DNA of 64,000 bases from Pseudomonas khorasanensis (GTDB taxonomy: Bacteria; Pseudomonadota; Gammaproteobacteria; Pseudomonadales; Pseudomonadaceae). Position 1 is the stretch's first letter; the number at the start of each line of letters is the position of its first letter. The translations under genes were made by a program, and so were the position numbers. The notes under the pieces are model-generated. The model was not told where the DNA came from, ran no database searches, and saw nothing but the letters and a program-made list of their open reading frames with translations. The stretch is from the NCBI RefSeq assembly GCF_014268505.2, contig NZ_JABWQP020000007.1:1-64000 (forward strand), written 5' to 3'. Positions 51,194 to 59,527 of the stretch are shown here, in pieces.

Positions 51194-52219
51194 TCAGCTT
51201 GCGAGGACCTCTATGCGCAATAGGTCCGCGCCCTTCTCCAGACAGTCGATTCGAACGGGCAAAAACCGCTCGATAACAGCAATATTGCTGCGCAGATGAT
51301 CCGTCATGCGCGGCGTAGTGAACGTCCCGCCACCGGCCAGCGCCATCGGCAGCAGCAACTGGTCGGCGAGATGCTCAGCGACCGCAGCACCGCTGCGCAC
51401 CCAGTCGATGGCCTGATTGATCGCGACATCGACCACCTTCTCGGCGCGTAACGACACTTGGCCAAACGCGCTGAAGACTTCAGTGACATGCTCGAAAGCA
51501 TATTCAAGCAACAACACATTGCCCGGACCGCGCGCCGGATCAACCGCCACCTGCTGCAGCGCCTCCGGTGGCCAGTTCAAACGTTTGGCCACCTGATTCA
51601 GTTCACGCTGAGCAACGTTCGGCGTAAGGCCGGCAGTCAGCGCCCATGCATGTTGTGAAATCGCATCGCCGCGATCACACAGATCCAGCCGGGTCAGGCT
51701 CGAAGGCTGCACCCTTACTTCAATTTCTCCACCGCCGGCCGGCACAAAACCATGGCGCAACAGCTCCAGCTCGACATCGCCGCCCATGCGCCGCAGCAAA
51801 GGCAGCCAGCTGCGGGAGAGAAAATCGGTCGGCGGTGCCAGCGGGTTGTGTGTGCCACCGGAGATCGTCACCCGACTCGACTGCGGTGCTTGCAATAATG
51901 CTGGCAGTAACGTCTGCAACACCAGCGTGCAACTGCCCGCCGTTCCGATAGCGAACTGAAAGTCACCTGCGCGAATCTCGCCCGGTTCGAAGCTCAGCGC
52001 TTGAGAATCCAAATGCGCACCGCAGACCGTTGCGCCACACACCTCGGCCGCCGCCATGACGGCAGTCAGGTGCTGGCGCAGCAGCCCCGGACGGCTGCGT
52101 CGGGCGCGGATTTGTTTAATGTGAAACGCCCGGCCAGTCACCATCGACAGGCTCAAAGCACTGCGCAACACCTGGCCGCCGCCGATGGCGCCGTCCAGTT
52201 CAATCACTTCCTGTTTCAT
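51194..52219 (-). CDS. rtcA: RNA 3'-terminal phosphate cyclase
   Basis: A 341-residue enzyme converting RNA 3'-phosphate ends into 2',3'-cyclic phosphate with ATP. The family signature EGQMLRT-like stretch appears as GGGQVLRSALSLSMVTGR near the start, RARRSRPGLLRQHLTAV follows, and the C-terminal HLxxN segment TDHLRSNIAV contains the histidine expected to take the AMP (about residue 303). Length is normal. It is the last gene of rtcB-pseudogene-rtcA, with an AAGGA site 6 bases before the ATG, and should share the sigma54 promoter in front of rtcB. Confidence 0.95.
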   Translation of the reverse strand: MKQEVIELDGAIGGGQVLRSALSLSMVTGRAFHIKQIRARRSRPGLLRQHLTAVMAAAEVCGATVCGAHLDSQALSFEPGEIRAGDFQFAIGTAGSCTLVLQTLLPALLQAPQSSRVTISGGTHNPLAPPTDFLSRSWLPLLRRMGGDVELELLRHGFVPAGGGEIEVRVQPSSLTRLDLCDRGDAISQHAWALTAGLTPNVAQRELNQVAKRLNWPPEALQQVAVDPARGPGNVLLLEYAFEHVTEVFSAFGQVSLRAEKVVDVAINQAIDWVRSGAAVAEHLADQLLLPMALAGGGTFTTPRMTDHLRSNIAVIERFLPVRIDCLEKGADLLRIEVLAS

Positions 52220-52228
52220 TGTAGTTCC

Positions 52229-52628
52229 TTACGCGTAGCGTCCGACGGTATCCCTGAGATAGCGATCCAGCCGTCGCGAGTCTTCCTGCGTTCTCAATAA
52301 AGTCGGCACGTCGCGCTCAAGCTCAGCCGCGATGAACCGATGCAGCGCCGGGCGACGCGGCCCGTAGGCGCTCTCGTCAGCATTGCGTTTGAGCGCCAGC
52401 AGTTCGTCCACTTCGTCGAGCAATGCGCGGTCGTCGACCGTCGACAACAGGTCAACGAACGTCATCGGCGGCCGCCCTCTTCCTAATCGCCGTCGGTCGA
52501 GGCGAAACCCCAGGCCCGACTCAGGCGTACAACACCGTGACATTGCGCTCACGCTCCAGTCGCGCCAGCTCAGCCAGCACCCGTGCGCGCATCGTGTTGC
52601 ACAGTGGGTGACGCTCTTCGAATTCCAT
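52229..52628 (-). pseudogene. Internally deleted nucleotidyltransferase-type gene between rtcB and rtcA
   Basis: The first frame, from the ATG at 52628, encodes 35 residues (MEFEERHPLCNTMRARV..., ending VTVLYA) and meets a stop. In shifted frames the following bases read ESG and then WGFASTDGD before another stop, echoing the CESGSRAWGFASxDxDYDVR site of MNT-type nucleotidyltransferases. Another frame continues as GRGRPPMTFVDLL and ends LDRYLRDTVGRYA, similar to the C-terminus of that protein. I infer loss of roughly 130 codons plus small deletions in the active site. Intact relatives (about 250 residues) lie between rtcB and rtcA in many pseudomonads, from memory. The C-terminal 88 codons might still be translated from the ATG at 52465-region. 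Confidence 0.75.
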
Positions 52629-52642
52629 GATTTGTTTCCCTT

Positions 52643-53869
52643 TTATCCTTTAACGCACACCACCTGACGCAGGGTGTGCAGCACTTCCACCAACTCACGC
52701 TGAGCGTGCATGACTTTGTCGATGTCCTTGTAGGCCATCGGAATTTCATCGATCACCGCTTCGTCCTTGCGGCACTCCACGTGGGCAGTGGCACGAATCT
52801 GATCCGCGACGGTGAACGTATTTTTCGCCTTGGTGCGGCTCATGGTCCGGCCAGCGCCGTGGCTGCAGGAGTTGAACGACTCTTCGTTGCCCAGACCGCG
52901 AACAATGAAACTCTTGGCGCCCATCGATCCTGGAATAATCCCCAGTTCACCCTTCTTCGCCGAGACCGCGCCTTTGCGGGTAATCAGCACGTCTTCACCA
53001 AAGTGCCGCTCTTTTTGCACGTAGTTGTGGTGGCAGTTGACCGCTTCCAGTGCCACGTCGAACGGCTTGCTGATGATCTGGCGCGTGGCCTGAATCACCG
53101 CGCGCATCATCAGTTCGCGGTTCTGTCTGGCAAAATCCTGTGCCCATCCCACCGCTTGCACATAATCATCAAAGTGCTGACTGCCTTCTTCGAAATACGC
53201 CAGGTCACGATCCGGCAGGTTGGCGATGTGCTGACGCATATCCGCCTGAGCCATCTGGATGAACAGGTTGCCAATCGCATTGCCGACACCACGCGATCCG
53301 CTGTGCAACATGAACCAGACCCGGTTGGCTTCATCCAGGCACACTTCGATGAAATGGTTGCCGCTGCCCAGCGTCCCCAAGTGTCCACGGTTGTTCGTGT
53401 TCGCCAGTTTCGGATACTTGTCGGTAATCAACTTGAAGCGCGGCTGCAAGCCCGCCCAGGCTTGATCGGCTTGCTGCGGAATCTCATCCCACGCGCCTTT
53501 GTCGCGCCGCGAACGGCCCGAACTCCGGCCATGGGGCACCGCTTGCTCAATGGCGCTGCGCAGTCCGTGCAGGTTGTCCGGCAAATCGTCCGCTGTCAGC
53601 GATGTACGCGCGGCAATCATGCCGCAACCAATATCCACGCCCACCGCCGCCGGAATGATCGCGCCGACCGTTGGAATCACGCTGCCAATGGTCGAGCCCT
53701 TGCCCAGGTGCACGTCGGGCATGACCGCCAGATGCTTGAAGATGAATGGCATTTTCGCCGTGTTCATCAACTGCGCACGGGCCTCGTTCTCTACCGGGAC
53801 GCCTTCGGTCCAGAGTTTGATCGGCTTGCCGTTGGCGACTTCGAGAAGTTGGTAGGTTTGTTCTTTCAT
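52643..53869 (-). CDS. rtcB: RNA-splicing ligase RtcB
   Basis: A 408-residue Mn- and GTP-dependent ligase joining 2',3'-cyclic phosphate or 3'-phosphate RNA ends to 5'-OH ends. Visible signatures are MPDVHLGKGSTIGSVIPT (about residues 50-67), GVDIGCGMIA with the metal-binding Cys (about 80), LGSGNHFIEV, HSGSRGVGN, CHHNYV and SHGAGRTMSR (about 340). Length and order match the bacterial enzyme. It is the first gene of the rtc operon, divergent from rtcR, with a -24/-12 promoter about 30 bases upstream. It repairs cleaved tRNA or rRNA. Confidence 0.96.
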   Translation of the reverse strand: MKEQTYQLLEVANGKPIKLWTEGVPVENEARAQLMNTAKMPFIFKHLAVMPDVHLGKGSTIGSVIPTVGAIIPAAVGVDIGCGMIAARTSLTADDLPDNLHGLRSAIEQAVPHGRSSGRSRRDKGAWDEIPQQADQAWAGLQPRFKLITDKYPKLANTNNRGHLGTLGSGNHFIEVCLDEANRVWFMLHSGSRGVGNAIGNLFIQMAQADMRQHIANLPDRDLAYFEEGSQHFDDYVQAVGWAQDFARQNRELMMRAVIQATRQIISKPFDVALEAVNCHHNYVQKERHFGEDVLITRKGAVSAKKGELGIIPGSMGAKSFIVRGLGNEESFNSCSHGAGRTMSRTKAKNTFTVADQIRATAHVECRKDEAVIDEIPMAYKDIDKVMHAQRELVEVLHTLRQVVCVKG

Positions 53870-53898
53870 GGCTTCTTGTCCTGTTCGTTTCCATCAGC

Positions 53899-53917
53899 AT
53901 TGCAGCCGCTGTGCCAG
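53899..53917 (-). promoter_or_regulatory. Sigma54 (-24/-12) promoter of rtcB
   Basis: On the minus strand the sequence reads CTGGCACAGCGGCTGCAAT. It contains TGGCAC, 5 bases, then CTGCA (53901-53916), one mismatch from the consensus TGGCAC-N5-TTGCA, with the GG and GC invariant positions correctly spaced. The start of transcription should fall near 53890, about 20 bases before the rtcB ATG. RtcR, encoded divergently, is a sigma54 activator, so the pairing is expected. Confidence 0.88.
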
Positions 53918-54062
53918 CCACGCAATTTCATTCTGAAAATCTCATATCTCACTGATTTTAAAAGGTAAATTTATGAGTAGAGGATTTTTAAGAGATGCGC
54001 ATGAGACAAACCCGAAGAACAAAATTATCATTGCATATCGTCTTTTATCTTTTGAGATAGAC

Positions 54063-55667
54063 ATGTACAAGAAGCGCACCGTCGCCATCGGATTCATCGG
54101 AGCCACCCTCGATCGCGTCGGTAAGGGCGCCAACCGGTGGAATCACTGGAGGCCAACAGTAGGTTTGTGCCAGCAAGCAGATCTAACGATCAATCGGCTT
54201 GAATTGATTCACGGCCTCGATGCTCGCGACGTCAGCCTCGCCGAGCGAATCCGCATCGACATTCAGCAGATTTCTCCAGAGACAGAAGTACGCCTGCATC
54301 CGATGTCGTTACGCAACCCTTGGGATTTCGAAGAGGTGTACGGCGCCCTGCACGACTTCACCACCGCTTACGTTTTTGACACAGAGCGCGAGGATTATCT
54401 CGTGCATATCACCACGGGCACTCACGTCGCGCAGATCTGCTGGTTCCTGCTCACCGAGGCACGCTACCTGCCGGCACGCCTGATTCAGACTTCGCCCGCC
54501 AGACGCAAGAGTGACGATGAGCCGGCGTGCGGCACACACGCGCTGATCGACCTCGACCTCTCGCGTTACGACCGCATCGCCTCGCGTTTTGCCAACAAAC
54601 GCCTCGAGGGGCTGGAGTTCCTCAAATCCGGCATCGCCACGCGCAACGCCGCGTTCAATCGCTCCATTGAGCAGATCGAACGTGTTGCGGTGCGCTCGAC
54701 AGCACCGATGTTGCTGATCGGTCCGACCGGGGCCGGCAAATCTTTCCTCGCCCGACGCATTTACGAACTCAAACGCAACCGCCATCAAATGCAGGGGCGC
54801 TTTGTCGAAGTAAACTGCGCCACCCTGCGCGGCGACGGTGCAATGTCCGCCCTCTTCGGCCACACCAAAGGCGCCTTCACCGGCGCGCAAAATGCCCGCG
54901 ATGGCCTGCTGCGCGCCGCAGACGGCGGCATGTTGTTTCTCGATGAGATTGGCGAACTGGGCGCCGATGAACAAGCGATGCTACTCAAGGCGATCGAAGA
55001 GAAGCGCTTCTTCCCGCTGGGCTCGGACAAGGAAGTCGAGAGCAACTTTCTGATCATCGCCGGCACCCACCGCGACCTGCGCAATCGTGTCGCCGAAGGC
55101 CTTTTTCGCGAAGACCTGTACGCACGGATCAACCTGTGGACGTTCGATCTACCCGGCCTCGCCGGCCGCCGCGAAGACATCGAGCCGAACATAGACTTCG
55201 AGCTGGAACGCCATGCCCGCGAGCATGGGCAACTGGTGCGCTTCAACCTGGAAGCGCGCCGCCGCTACCTGGCGTTCGCCAGCTCCCGAGAAGCTGCGTG
55301 GTTGGGCAATTTCCGCGAGCTGTCGGCATCGATAACGCGGATGGCGACGCTGGCCGACAGCGGGCGCATTGATGAAACCCAGGTGCAGGAGGAGATCGAT
55401 CGACTTCGATACGCCTGGGGCTTGGCGCAACCGACCGGGCTAACAGAGGATTTACCGGGAGACAGCGAAAGCATGGACCTGTTTGATCGCTTGCAGTTGA
55501 GGGCCGTCATTGAGGTCTGCCGGCAGGCGGACAGCTTGTCGGACGCGGGCCGACAGCTGTTCGGTGTTTCGCGACAGGCAAAGGCGCAACCCAACGATGC
55601 GGATCGGCTGAGGAAGTATCTGGGGCGATTCGGGCTTGAGTGGGCCGAGATTACAGGCACGAAGTAA
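54063..55667 (+). CDS. rtcR: Sigma54-dependent activator RtcR
   Basis: A 534-residue regulator. The N-terminal CARF-like sensor domain (residues 1-180, TVAIGFIGATLDRVGKGANR and LVHITTGTHVAQICWFLL) is known in this family to restrain ATPase activity until an RNA-damage ligand binds. The AAA+ domain has Walker A IGPTGAGKSF (about 219), the GAFTGA loop KGAFTGAQN (about 268) that contacts sigma54, and Walker B MLFLDEIGEL (about 293). The C-terminal region is helix-turn-helix-like with LSDAGRQLFGVSRQ. The ATG at 54063 matches the start of E. coli RtcR; a longer upstream frame adds 30 residues without family support. Confidence 0.95.
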   Translation: MYKKRTVAIGFIGATLDRVGKGANRWNHWRPTVGLCQQADLTINRLELIHGLDARDVSLAERIRIDIQQISPETEVRLHPMSLRNPWDFEEVYGALHDFTTAYVFDTEREDYLVHITTGTHVAQICWFLLTEARYLPARLIQTSPARRKSDDEPACGTHALIDLDLSRYDRIASRFANKRLEGLEFLKSGIATRNAAFNRSIEQIERVAVRSTAPMLLIGPTGAGKSFLARRIYELKRNRHQMQGRFVEVNCATLRGDGAMSALFGHTKGAFTGAQNARDGLLRAADGGMLFLDEIGELGADEQAMLLKAIEEKRFFPLGSDKEVESNFLIIAGTHRDLRNRVAEGLFREDLYARINLWTFDLPGLAGRREDIEPNIDFELERHAREHGQLVRFNLEARRRYLAFASSREAAWLGNFRELSASITRMATLADSGRIDETQVQEEIDRLRYAWGLAQPTGLTEDLPGDSESMDLFDRLQLRAVIEVCRQADSLSDAGRQLFGVSRQAKAQPNDADRLRKYLGRFGLEWAEITGTK

Positions 55668-55805
55668 AAGTACAGCACCTGTCAGCGTTGAGTTGCACTG
55701 CATAAAAGCTCACCCGACCTAATCATGACCGTAGAAAAATTGAATTAGCCACCTGATCACCCAGTCAAGAATTATGAACGCAGTAAATCTGACGAGGTGA
55801 CAGCA

Positions 55806-55940
55806 ATGACTATCCAGGCAGAGACACTGGTACAACTGACTGAAGCGCTTCAAGAGCGAGGCATGAAAATGGTTTCAGACGTTCACTTCACCCGCGCACC
55901 TTACCGATGCAACCATCGCTGGGTTTGCATCGTAGAGTAA
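55806..55940 (+). CDS. Short ORF of unknown function, 44 residues
   Basis: MTIQAETLVQLTEALQERGM... ends ...HRWVCIVE before a TAA. A GAGGTGAC ribosome-binding site sits 4 bases upstream of the ATG. The peptide is mixed helical at the start and has a Cys/His-containing end. It is too short for a family call, and coding is only moderately likely. The rest of the spacer 55668-56101 shows no other supported gene. Confidence 0.4.
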   Translation: MTIQAETLVQLTEALQERGMKMVSDVHFTRAPYRCNHRWVCIVE

Positions 55941-56101
55941 CCGCCGGCATCGCTGGCGGCTTGGGTCAGGTTAACCGGCGCGGGCGGCGCTCGGCTGCCG
56001 CGTCTGGCATCTTTGAATTTGAGATCAGACATCGACGGCACGATTGATCGGTGTGGATCTACCGATGTCCCCGAGAAGGTCAATTTATGAGGGTGGCGCG
56101 G

Positions 56102-56524
56102 TCATTCCCGATTCGCCGACCGGCCGATTTCTTCGCGTGTAGGCATTGTCCAGTCAGAAGCTCGTTTCTCGTAGATTGATTCCTCAGACTCGCCGGGCTC
56201 ATAGCAGAAACATATCAGGTAAAGAACAACCGCCAGCGATGCCATTCCCGCTCGTGCAACAGGATCCGCTTTTTTGGATAGCGCTCCGCCAGCCGCGATT
56301 TGAGTTGTTTTGCCTCTGATAAACGCAACCAGCGCCTGACCAAACAAGCACTGTAAAAGGAGTACAGTCCAAAAGCTCTGCCATTGCCCGGCAAATCGAA
56401 TGAAAGCGTTGGCGAGCGAAGCAGTAATCATCAGGGGCACTAGTACGTAAAGGTAGCACCTCAAAAACCTTATAATTCGGCTTCCTTTATCCAAACCACT
56501 TGCTCCCCATCTAAGAATATTCAT
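56102..56524 (-). CDS. Hypothetical three-helix membrane protein
   Basis: A 140-residue protein with three membrane helices (about residues 20-42, 50-68 and 93-112) and a hydrophilic C-terminus rich in Glu/Arg. The family is not recognised. It lies just outside the prophage remnant, 250 bases from the left attachment site, with base composition lower in GC than rtcR. It could be a late acquisition or a chromosomal gene; nothing around it suggests a function. Confidence 0.6.
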   Translation of the reverse strand: MNILRWGASGLDKGSRIIRFLRCYLYVLVPLMITASLANAFIRFAGQWQSFWTVLLLQCLFGQALVAFIRGKTTQIAAGGALSKKADPVARAGMASLAVVLYLICFCYEPGESEESIYEKRASDWTMPTREEIGRSANRE

Positions 56525-56750
56525 GCCAGGTTTGGTTTATCGGCCGAAGCACAACGATCTAAGCCCCCCCTGTTTTAAGTGGGCTACCATAGCGGATCGA
56601 ATTTGGCATATCGACTAGTTTGTCGGAGGCAAGGGATCAAGAAAGCACTGGCTTTAAGCGCAATAGCCGCAAGCCAACCGATTCGCAGCGACTGGCTCTG
56701 GCCATCCTAAGGAGAAATGCCGGATGAACCCCGCAAAAGTCCCGGCCATG
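56525..56750. other. Gene-free spacer left of the prophage remnant
   Basis: No supported gene is visible. A short ORF with a good AAGGAG site (ATG at 56717) would run through the terminator hairpin into the att site and is not credible. Confidence 0.35.
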
Positions 56751-56778
56751 AAAAAGCCGAACTGGCTAGAGTTCGGCT
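56751..56778 (-). terminator. Terminator hairpin at the left attachment site
   Basis: On the minus strand the stem AGCCGAACT / AGTTCGGCT (loop of 6) is followed by TTTTT. It lies directly after the duplicated tRNA 3' end, in the position the terminator of tRNA-Pro would have had before the element inserted. It is different in sequence from the hairpin at 62499-62526. Confidence 0.8.
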
Positions 56779-56860
56779 AAGTCATTGAAATATATGGTCG
56801 GGACGGAGTGATTCGAACACTCGACCCCTAGCACCCCTAGCACCCCTAGCACCCCATGCT
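56777..56860. repeat. attL: copy of the tRNA-Pro 3' end with a tripled 9-bp unit
   Basis: The repeat begins CTAAGTCATTGAAATATATG at 56777 and includes the CCA end and T-arm of the tRNA on the minus strand (from 56795). CCCCTAGCA then occurs three times (56825-56851) before CCCCATGCT (56852-56860). The intact tRNA has CCCCTAGCA once (62574-62582). The anticodon-loop sequence is included but the D-arm half of the tRNA is missing. Confidence 0.88.
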
Positions 56861-57188
56861 GGGGACTGTAGCAACCCAAGCAATTGTTTTATAACAATAA
56901 CATCCCTTTTTCAGGGTAGCAAAACATCCGACTTTTTGTGCCTATACAAACGAAAACACGCGGCCTCCATAAGAGGTTTTGCGCACCCTCCTCCGGCGTC
57001 CTGCCGACAAACACCAATCCAAAATCCTACAGCTCGTCGCTTACCCTCGCCCACTCGCCCAGCCTCGATTACTGTACATGCAACCAGTAATCAGCAAGGC
57101 ATTCCCGTGGACCCCCTCTATATAGAAGACACCGACGATTTGGCTGGGCAACCCGACCCCGCTCGAAACCTGCCGACACCAGCTCAGG

Positions 57189-57440
57189 ATGTACGAGAAC
57201 GAGTTCGAAGCGCTCACTCTCAAGCTCAATCGAGCGCTGGCGAATATCGAAGGCTTGGTCAGAGACAATGATGCACTCAGGCTGGAGAGGGATTCTCTCA
57301 AGGCCAAGCTTCAGTACGCCGAAGGGGATTTACTGAGCGAGAGGCGAAGATTCGCCGACGTCGAGCACAGCAGAAACCATCTGTTCAATGAAAACCAGCG
57401 CCTGCTCAGGGAGCTTCGCGATAACGAGGAGGAAGAGTGA
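57189..57440 (+). CDS. Small coiled-coil protein of the prophage remnant
   Basis: An 83-residue, strongly charged protein predicted as one long coiled coil (LKLNRALANIEGL, then NQRLLRELRDNEEEE). A CAGG site precedes the ATG. It resembles small coiled-coil proteins found near the lysis or regulatory genes of Pseudomonas prophages, but I cannot name a family. It ends 12 bases before the 3' end of the cell-wall hydrolase relic on the other strand. The 300 bases between the att site and this gene show nothing else. Confidence 0.6.
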   Translation: MYENEFEALTLKLNRALANIEGLVRDNDALRLERDSLKAKLQYAEGDLLSERRRFADVEHSRNHLFNENQRLLRELRDNEEEE

Positions 57441-57452
57441 GCCTGATTCGGG

Positions 57453-57874
57453 CTACGGAACATTCTTGAAGAAGATGTGGTGACCGAGCTTGAGTGTCTG
57501 TTTGGCCTTCGCCGCCCATGCCGGCGCCTTGATGCTGGTGGCGTAGTAGTGGGTGGCGCCGCCGGTACGGTCCGGCACCTTTCCGTCGATCACCTGGTCA
57601 GCAGCAATCCGGCACTGGGCAAGCTCGCGGAACGGGATCTCCTTCACGCCGATCAGGAACTGATAGTTCGGGTCGGTCTTGTTCCAGCAGCTGAACTGCC
57701 ATGGCTTTTGGCACACGCCGGCGTAGCCCTCCCCCACCACGACTTCTCCTTGCCATCGAACACGCGGTTGCGGATCGTCCAGGCCACGGCGATCTGGCCG
57801 GCAGGTCCCTCGCCTCTCGCCTCGCCCCAGATCGTGCGCGCGAGGATGTCTCGGTCTTTTTCGGTAACAGTCAT
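57453..57874 (-). pseudogene. Frameshifted SleB-type cell-wall hydrolase (phage lysis enzyme)
   Basis: The first frame encodes ARTIWGEARGEGPAGQIAVA, then IRNRVFDGKEKSWWG; the second frame continues GEGYAGVCQKPWQFSCWN to the end with GGATHYYA and WA residues. Together they make a Hydrolase_2/SleB-type muramidase or amidase of about 140 residues. The frames meet at a run of five G (around 57730-57740), so loss of one G explains the break. The start ATG at 57874 has a GGAGAAA site. The break could be a real mutation or a sequencing slip in the run; otherwise the protein would be complete. Confidence 0.85.
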
Positions 57875-58010
57875 CACTTTTCTCCAGGCAAAAAATACCC
57901 GCTCGATGGCGGGCTGATTAGGGCGTCGAAATGAATTGTATCGAGGGCGGTATATTCAGATAATAGCAGGATACAATCATCCTACAGCGAAACTCTAATA
58001 GGAATAACAA

Positions 58011-59081
58011 ATGCGACAAGAACGCATTGAGTGGATAGATGCTTTAAAATTCGTTGGAATATTTTACATTTATCTAGGACATATGGGACCGCCAGCCGGA
58101 AAAATATATACATTCGTCTTCACCTTTCACGTTGCATTATTCTTTTTTATATCAGGCTGCTTCGCCGAGTCAGGAAAAAACAAAAAAATATTGCCTTTTA
58201 TCGCTGCCAAATTTAGACAGCTAATGATTCCCTATTTCATTTACTCAGCAATTTCAATTTTTTTATACATTCTATCAACACCGGACAGCTCTGAATTCAC
58301 AAACCTTATGGGCTATCTTACCGATGCAGCGCTAGGGGTTAGAGACCACACCATTTACGCCCCGGCACTTTGGTTTTTACCGTGCATATTTATCACATCA
58401 ATAATATTCAGACTCCTACAAAGTTTAAGTCCAAAAAAATACATTATACCGCTAATAATATTAGCTTATCTCACGGTTAACTTATACTCATTGAATTTTT
58501 TCCCAATGTCTCAGCCTGTTCTATGGCTCAACATAGATAGCGCCCTTTACTACATAATATTCTATTGCTTGGGTTGGTTATCGATAGATAAAATAAAAAC
58601 GACCAACTGGGCGATCTCCTCAACAAACCCTATAGGAATCGTTATTTTCCTCCTACTATCGGCACTATGCTCCGTGGTTTTTATAAAGGGAATTGGATAC
58701 CCACTAAAAACACTAGACATCCCAATGCCGCTTATATTCCGAACTTTATTCAACATTGGCATAGTGATGCTAATCATCATATTCCACTTCTTTATAGCTA
58801 ATGCAATCTCTGGAATCCCAATGGTTAATACCTTGGGAAAAGACACGCTAACTCTATGCGGAACAGAAACAATCACCAAATCTATTTTGTCAGCTAGCGC
58901 AACAACTATAGGCCTAAGCCTAAATATTTTCAGTGGCTTCTCGGCTGTAGTCTTTACAACTGCAATGCTCGGCTTTTCCTATTACGCGGTGCTACCTATC
59001 AAAAACCACATTACAAAGCACCATGCCATGAACAAATTTGGTAGCCAAGCCAAGAGACCAAACACAAGTGTAGCTTCATAA
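58011..59081 (+). CDS. AT-rich integral membrane acyltransferase (acyltransferase-3 family)
   Basis: A 356-residue protein with about ten membrane helices. The family's catalytic-type start is WIDALKFVGIFYIYLGHM (about 8-25), with a His in the first helix end, and the FTFHVALFFFISGCF segment follows, as in O-acetyltransferases acting on surface polysaccharides. The GC content is far below that of the neighbours. It stands between phage lysis and tail genes on the opposite strand to them, as expected of a lysogenic-conversion (moron) gene. It could acetylate O-antigen or exopolysaccharide and change phage sensitivity. The acceptor is unknown. Confidence 0.82.
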   Translation: MRQERIEWIDALKFVGIFYIYLGHMGPPAGKIYTFVFTFHVALFFFISGCFAESGKNKKILPFIAAKFRQLMIPYFIYSAISIFLYILSTPDSSEFTNLMGYLTDAALGVRDHTIYAPALWFLPCIFITSIIFRLLQSLSPKKYIIPLIILAYLTVNLYSLNFFPMSQPVLWLNIDSALYYIIFYCLGWLSIDKIKTTNWAISSTNPIGIVIFLLLSALCSVVFIKGIGYPLKTLDIPMPLIFRTLFNIGIVMLIIIFHFFIANAISGIPMVNTLGKDTLTLCGTETITKSILSASATTIGLSLNIFSGFSAVVFTTAMLGFSYYAVLPIKNHITKHHAMNKFGSQAKRPNTSVAS

Positions 59082-59191
59082 AGCGTCAGATGGATGCTCA
59101 CCCATAAATCAGACACACACAAAGGATTGCCTGCAACAACCCGCCCTGCTTTTAAAAGCAGCAATCGAGCGTAATTAAATGGGATGGATTT

Positions 59192-59527
59192 TCAGGAGGG
59201 TCTAAAGGGGCGACTGTGGGAATAATCAGGATTATTTATTCCCCACGCCATCACTGCCTTACGGTAGTTGCGCCAGTCGCGAAGAACAAGCGGCGCGGTG
59301 GCCAGATCGTTCTCGTCCTCGATGTAAAGCAGGTTGTTGGCGATGAATGCCATTTCCTCTGTTCGCCACTCTGTCTCTAAGGTCACATCGTCGGGCGATG
59401 GATTCAGGTGTGCCTGCACTTCGCTATCCGACATCGGGATCAGGTCGGGGAGGATGTATTCATCCTGACTTCCATCGGATTCGTAGGCATAAACCATCCC
59501 TTCAGCGTTTTTGAAATACTTCATCAT
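59192..59527 (-). CDS. Phage tail fibre assembly protein
   Basis: A 111-residue protein starting MMKYFKNAEGMVYAYESDG with the tail-fibre-assembly (Caudo_TAP) pattern. PLVLRDWRNYRKAVMAWG near the end is the conserved RxxW segment. These proteins chaperone tail fibre trimerisation. Its start overlaps the stop of the tail fibre fragment upstream (TGATGA), the normal order in tailed phages. The longer frame upstream is a shadow of that fragment. The gene looks complete. Confidence 0.85.
   Translation of the reverse strand: MMKYFKNAEGMVYAYESDGSQDEYILPDLIPMSDSEVQAHLNPSPDDVTLETEWRTEEMAFIANNLLYIEDENDLATAPLVLRDWRNYRKAVMAWGINNPDYSHSRPFRPS

Noticed and set aside
52676..53968. 430-codon plus-strand frame opposite rtcB
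   Set aside because: RtcB motifs on the minus strand are unequivocal; the antisense frame has no motif and would cover the sigma54 promoter.
55901..56083. 60-codon minus-strand ORF left of the prophage remnant
   Set aside because: It has no recognisable motif or convincing ribosome-binding site and overlaps the 44-residue ORF; coding is not supported.
56717..56788. Short ORF with a good AAGGAG site before the left att site
   Set aside because: It runs through the terminator hairpin and into the tRNA-derived repeat, which is not plausible for a protein gene.
56825..56860. CRISPR-like tandem repeat
   Set aside because: Units are 9 bases without spacers and lie in the tRNA-derived att sequence.
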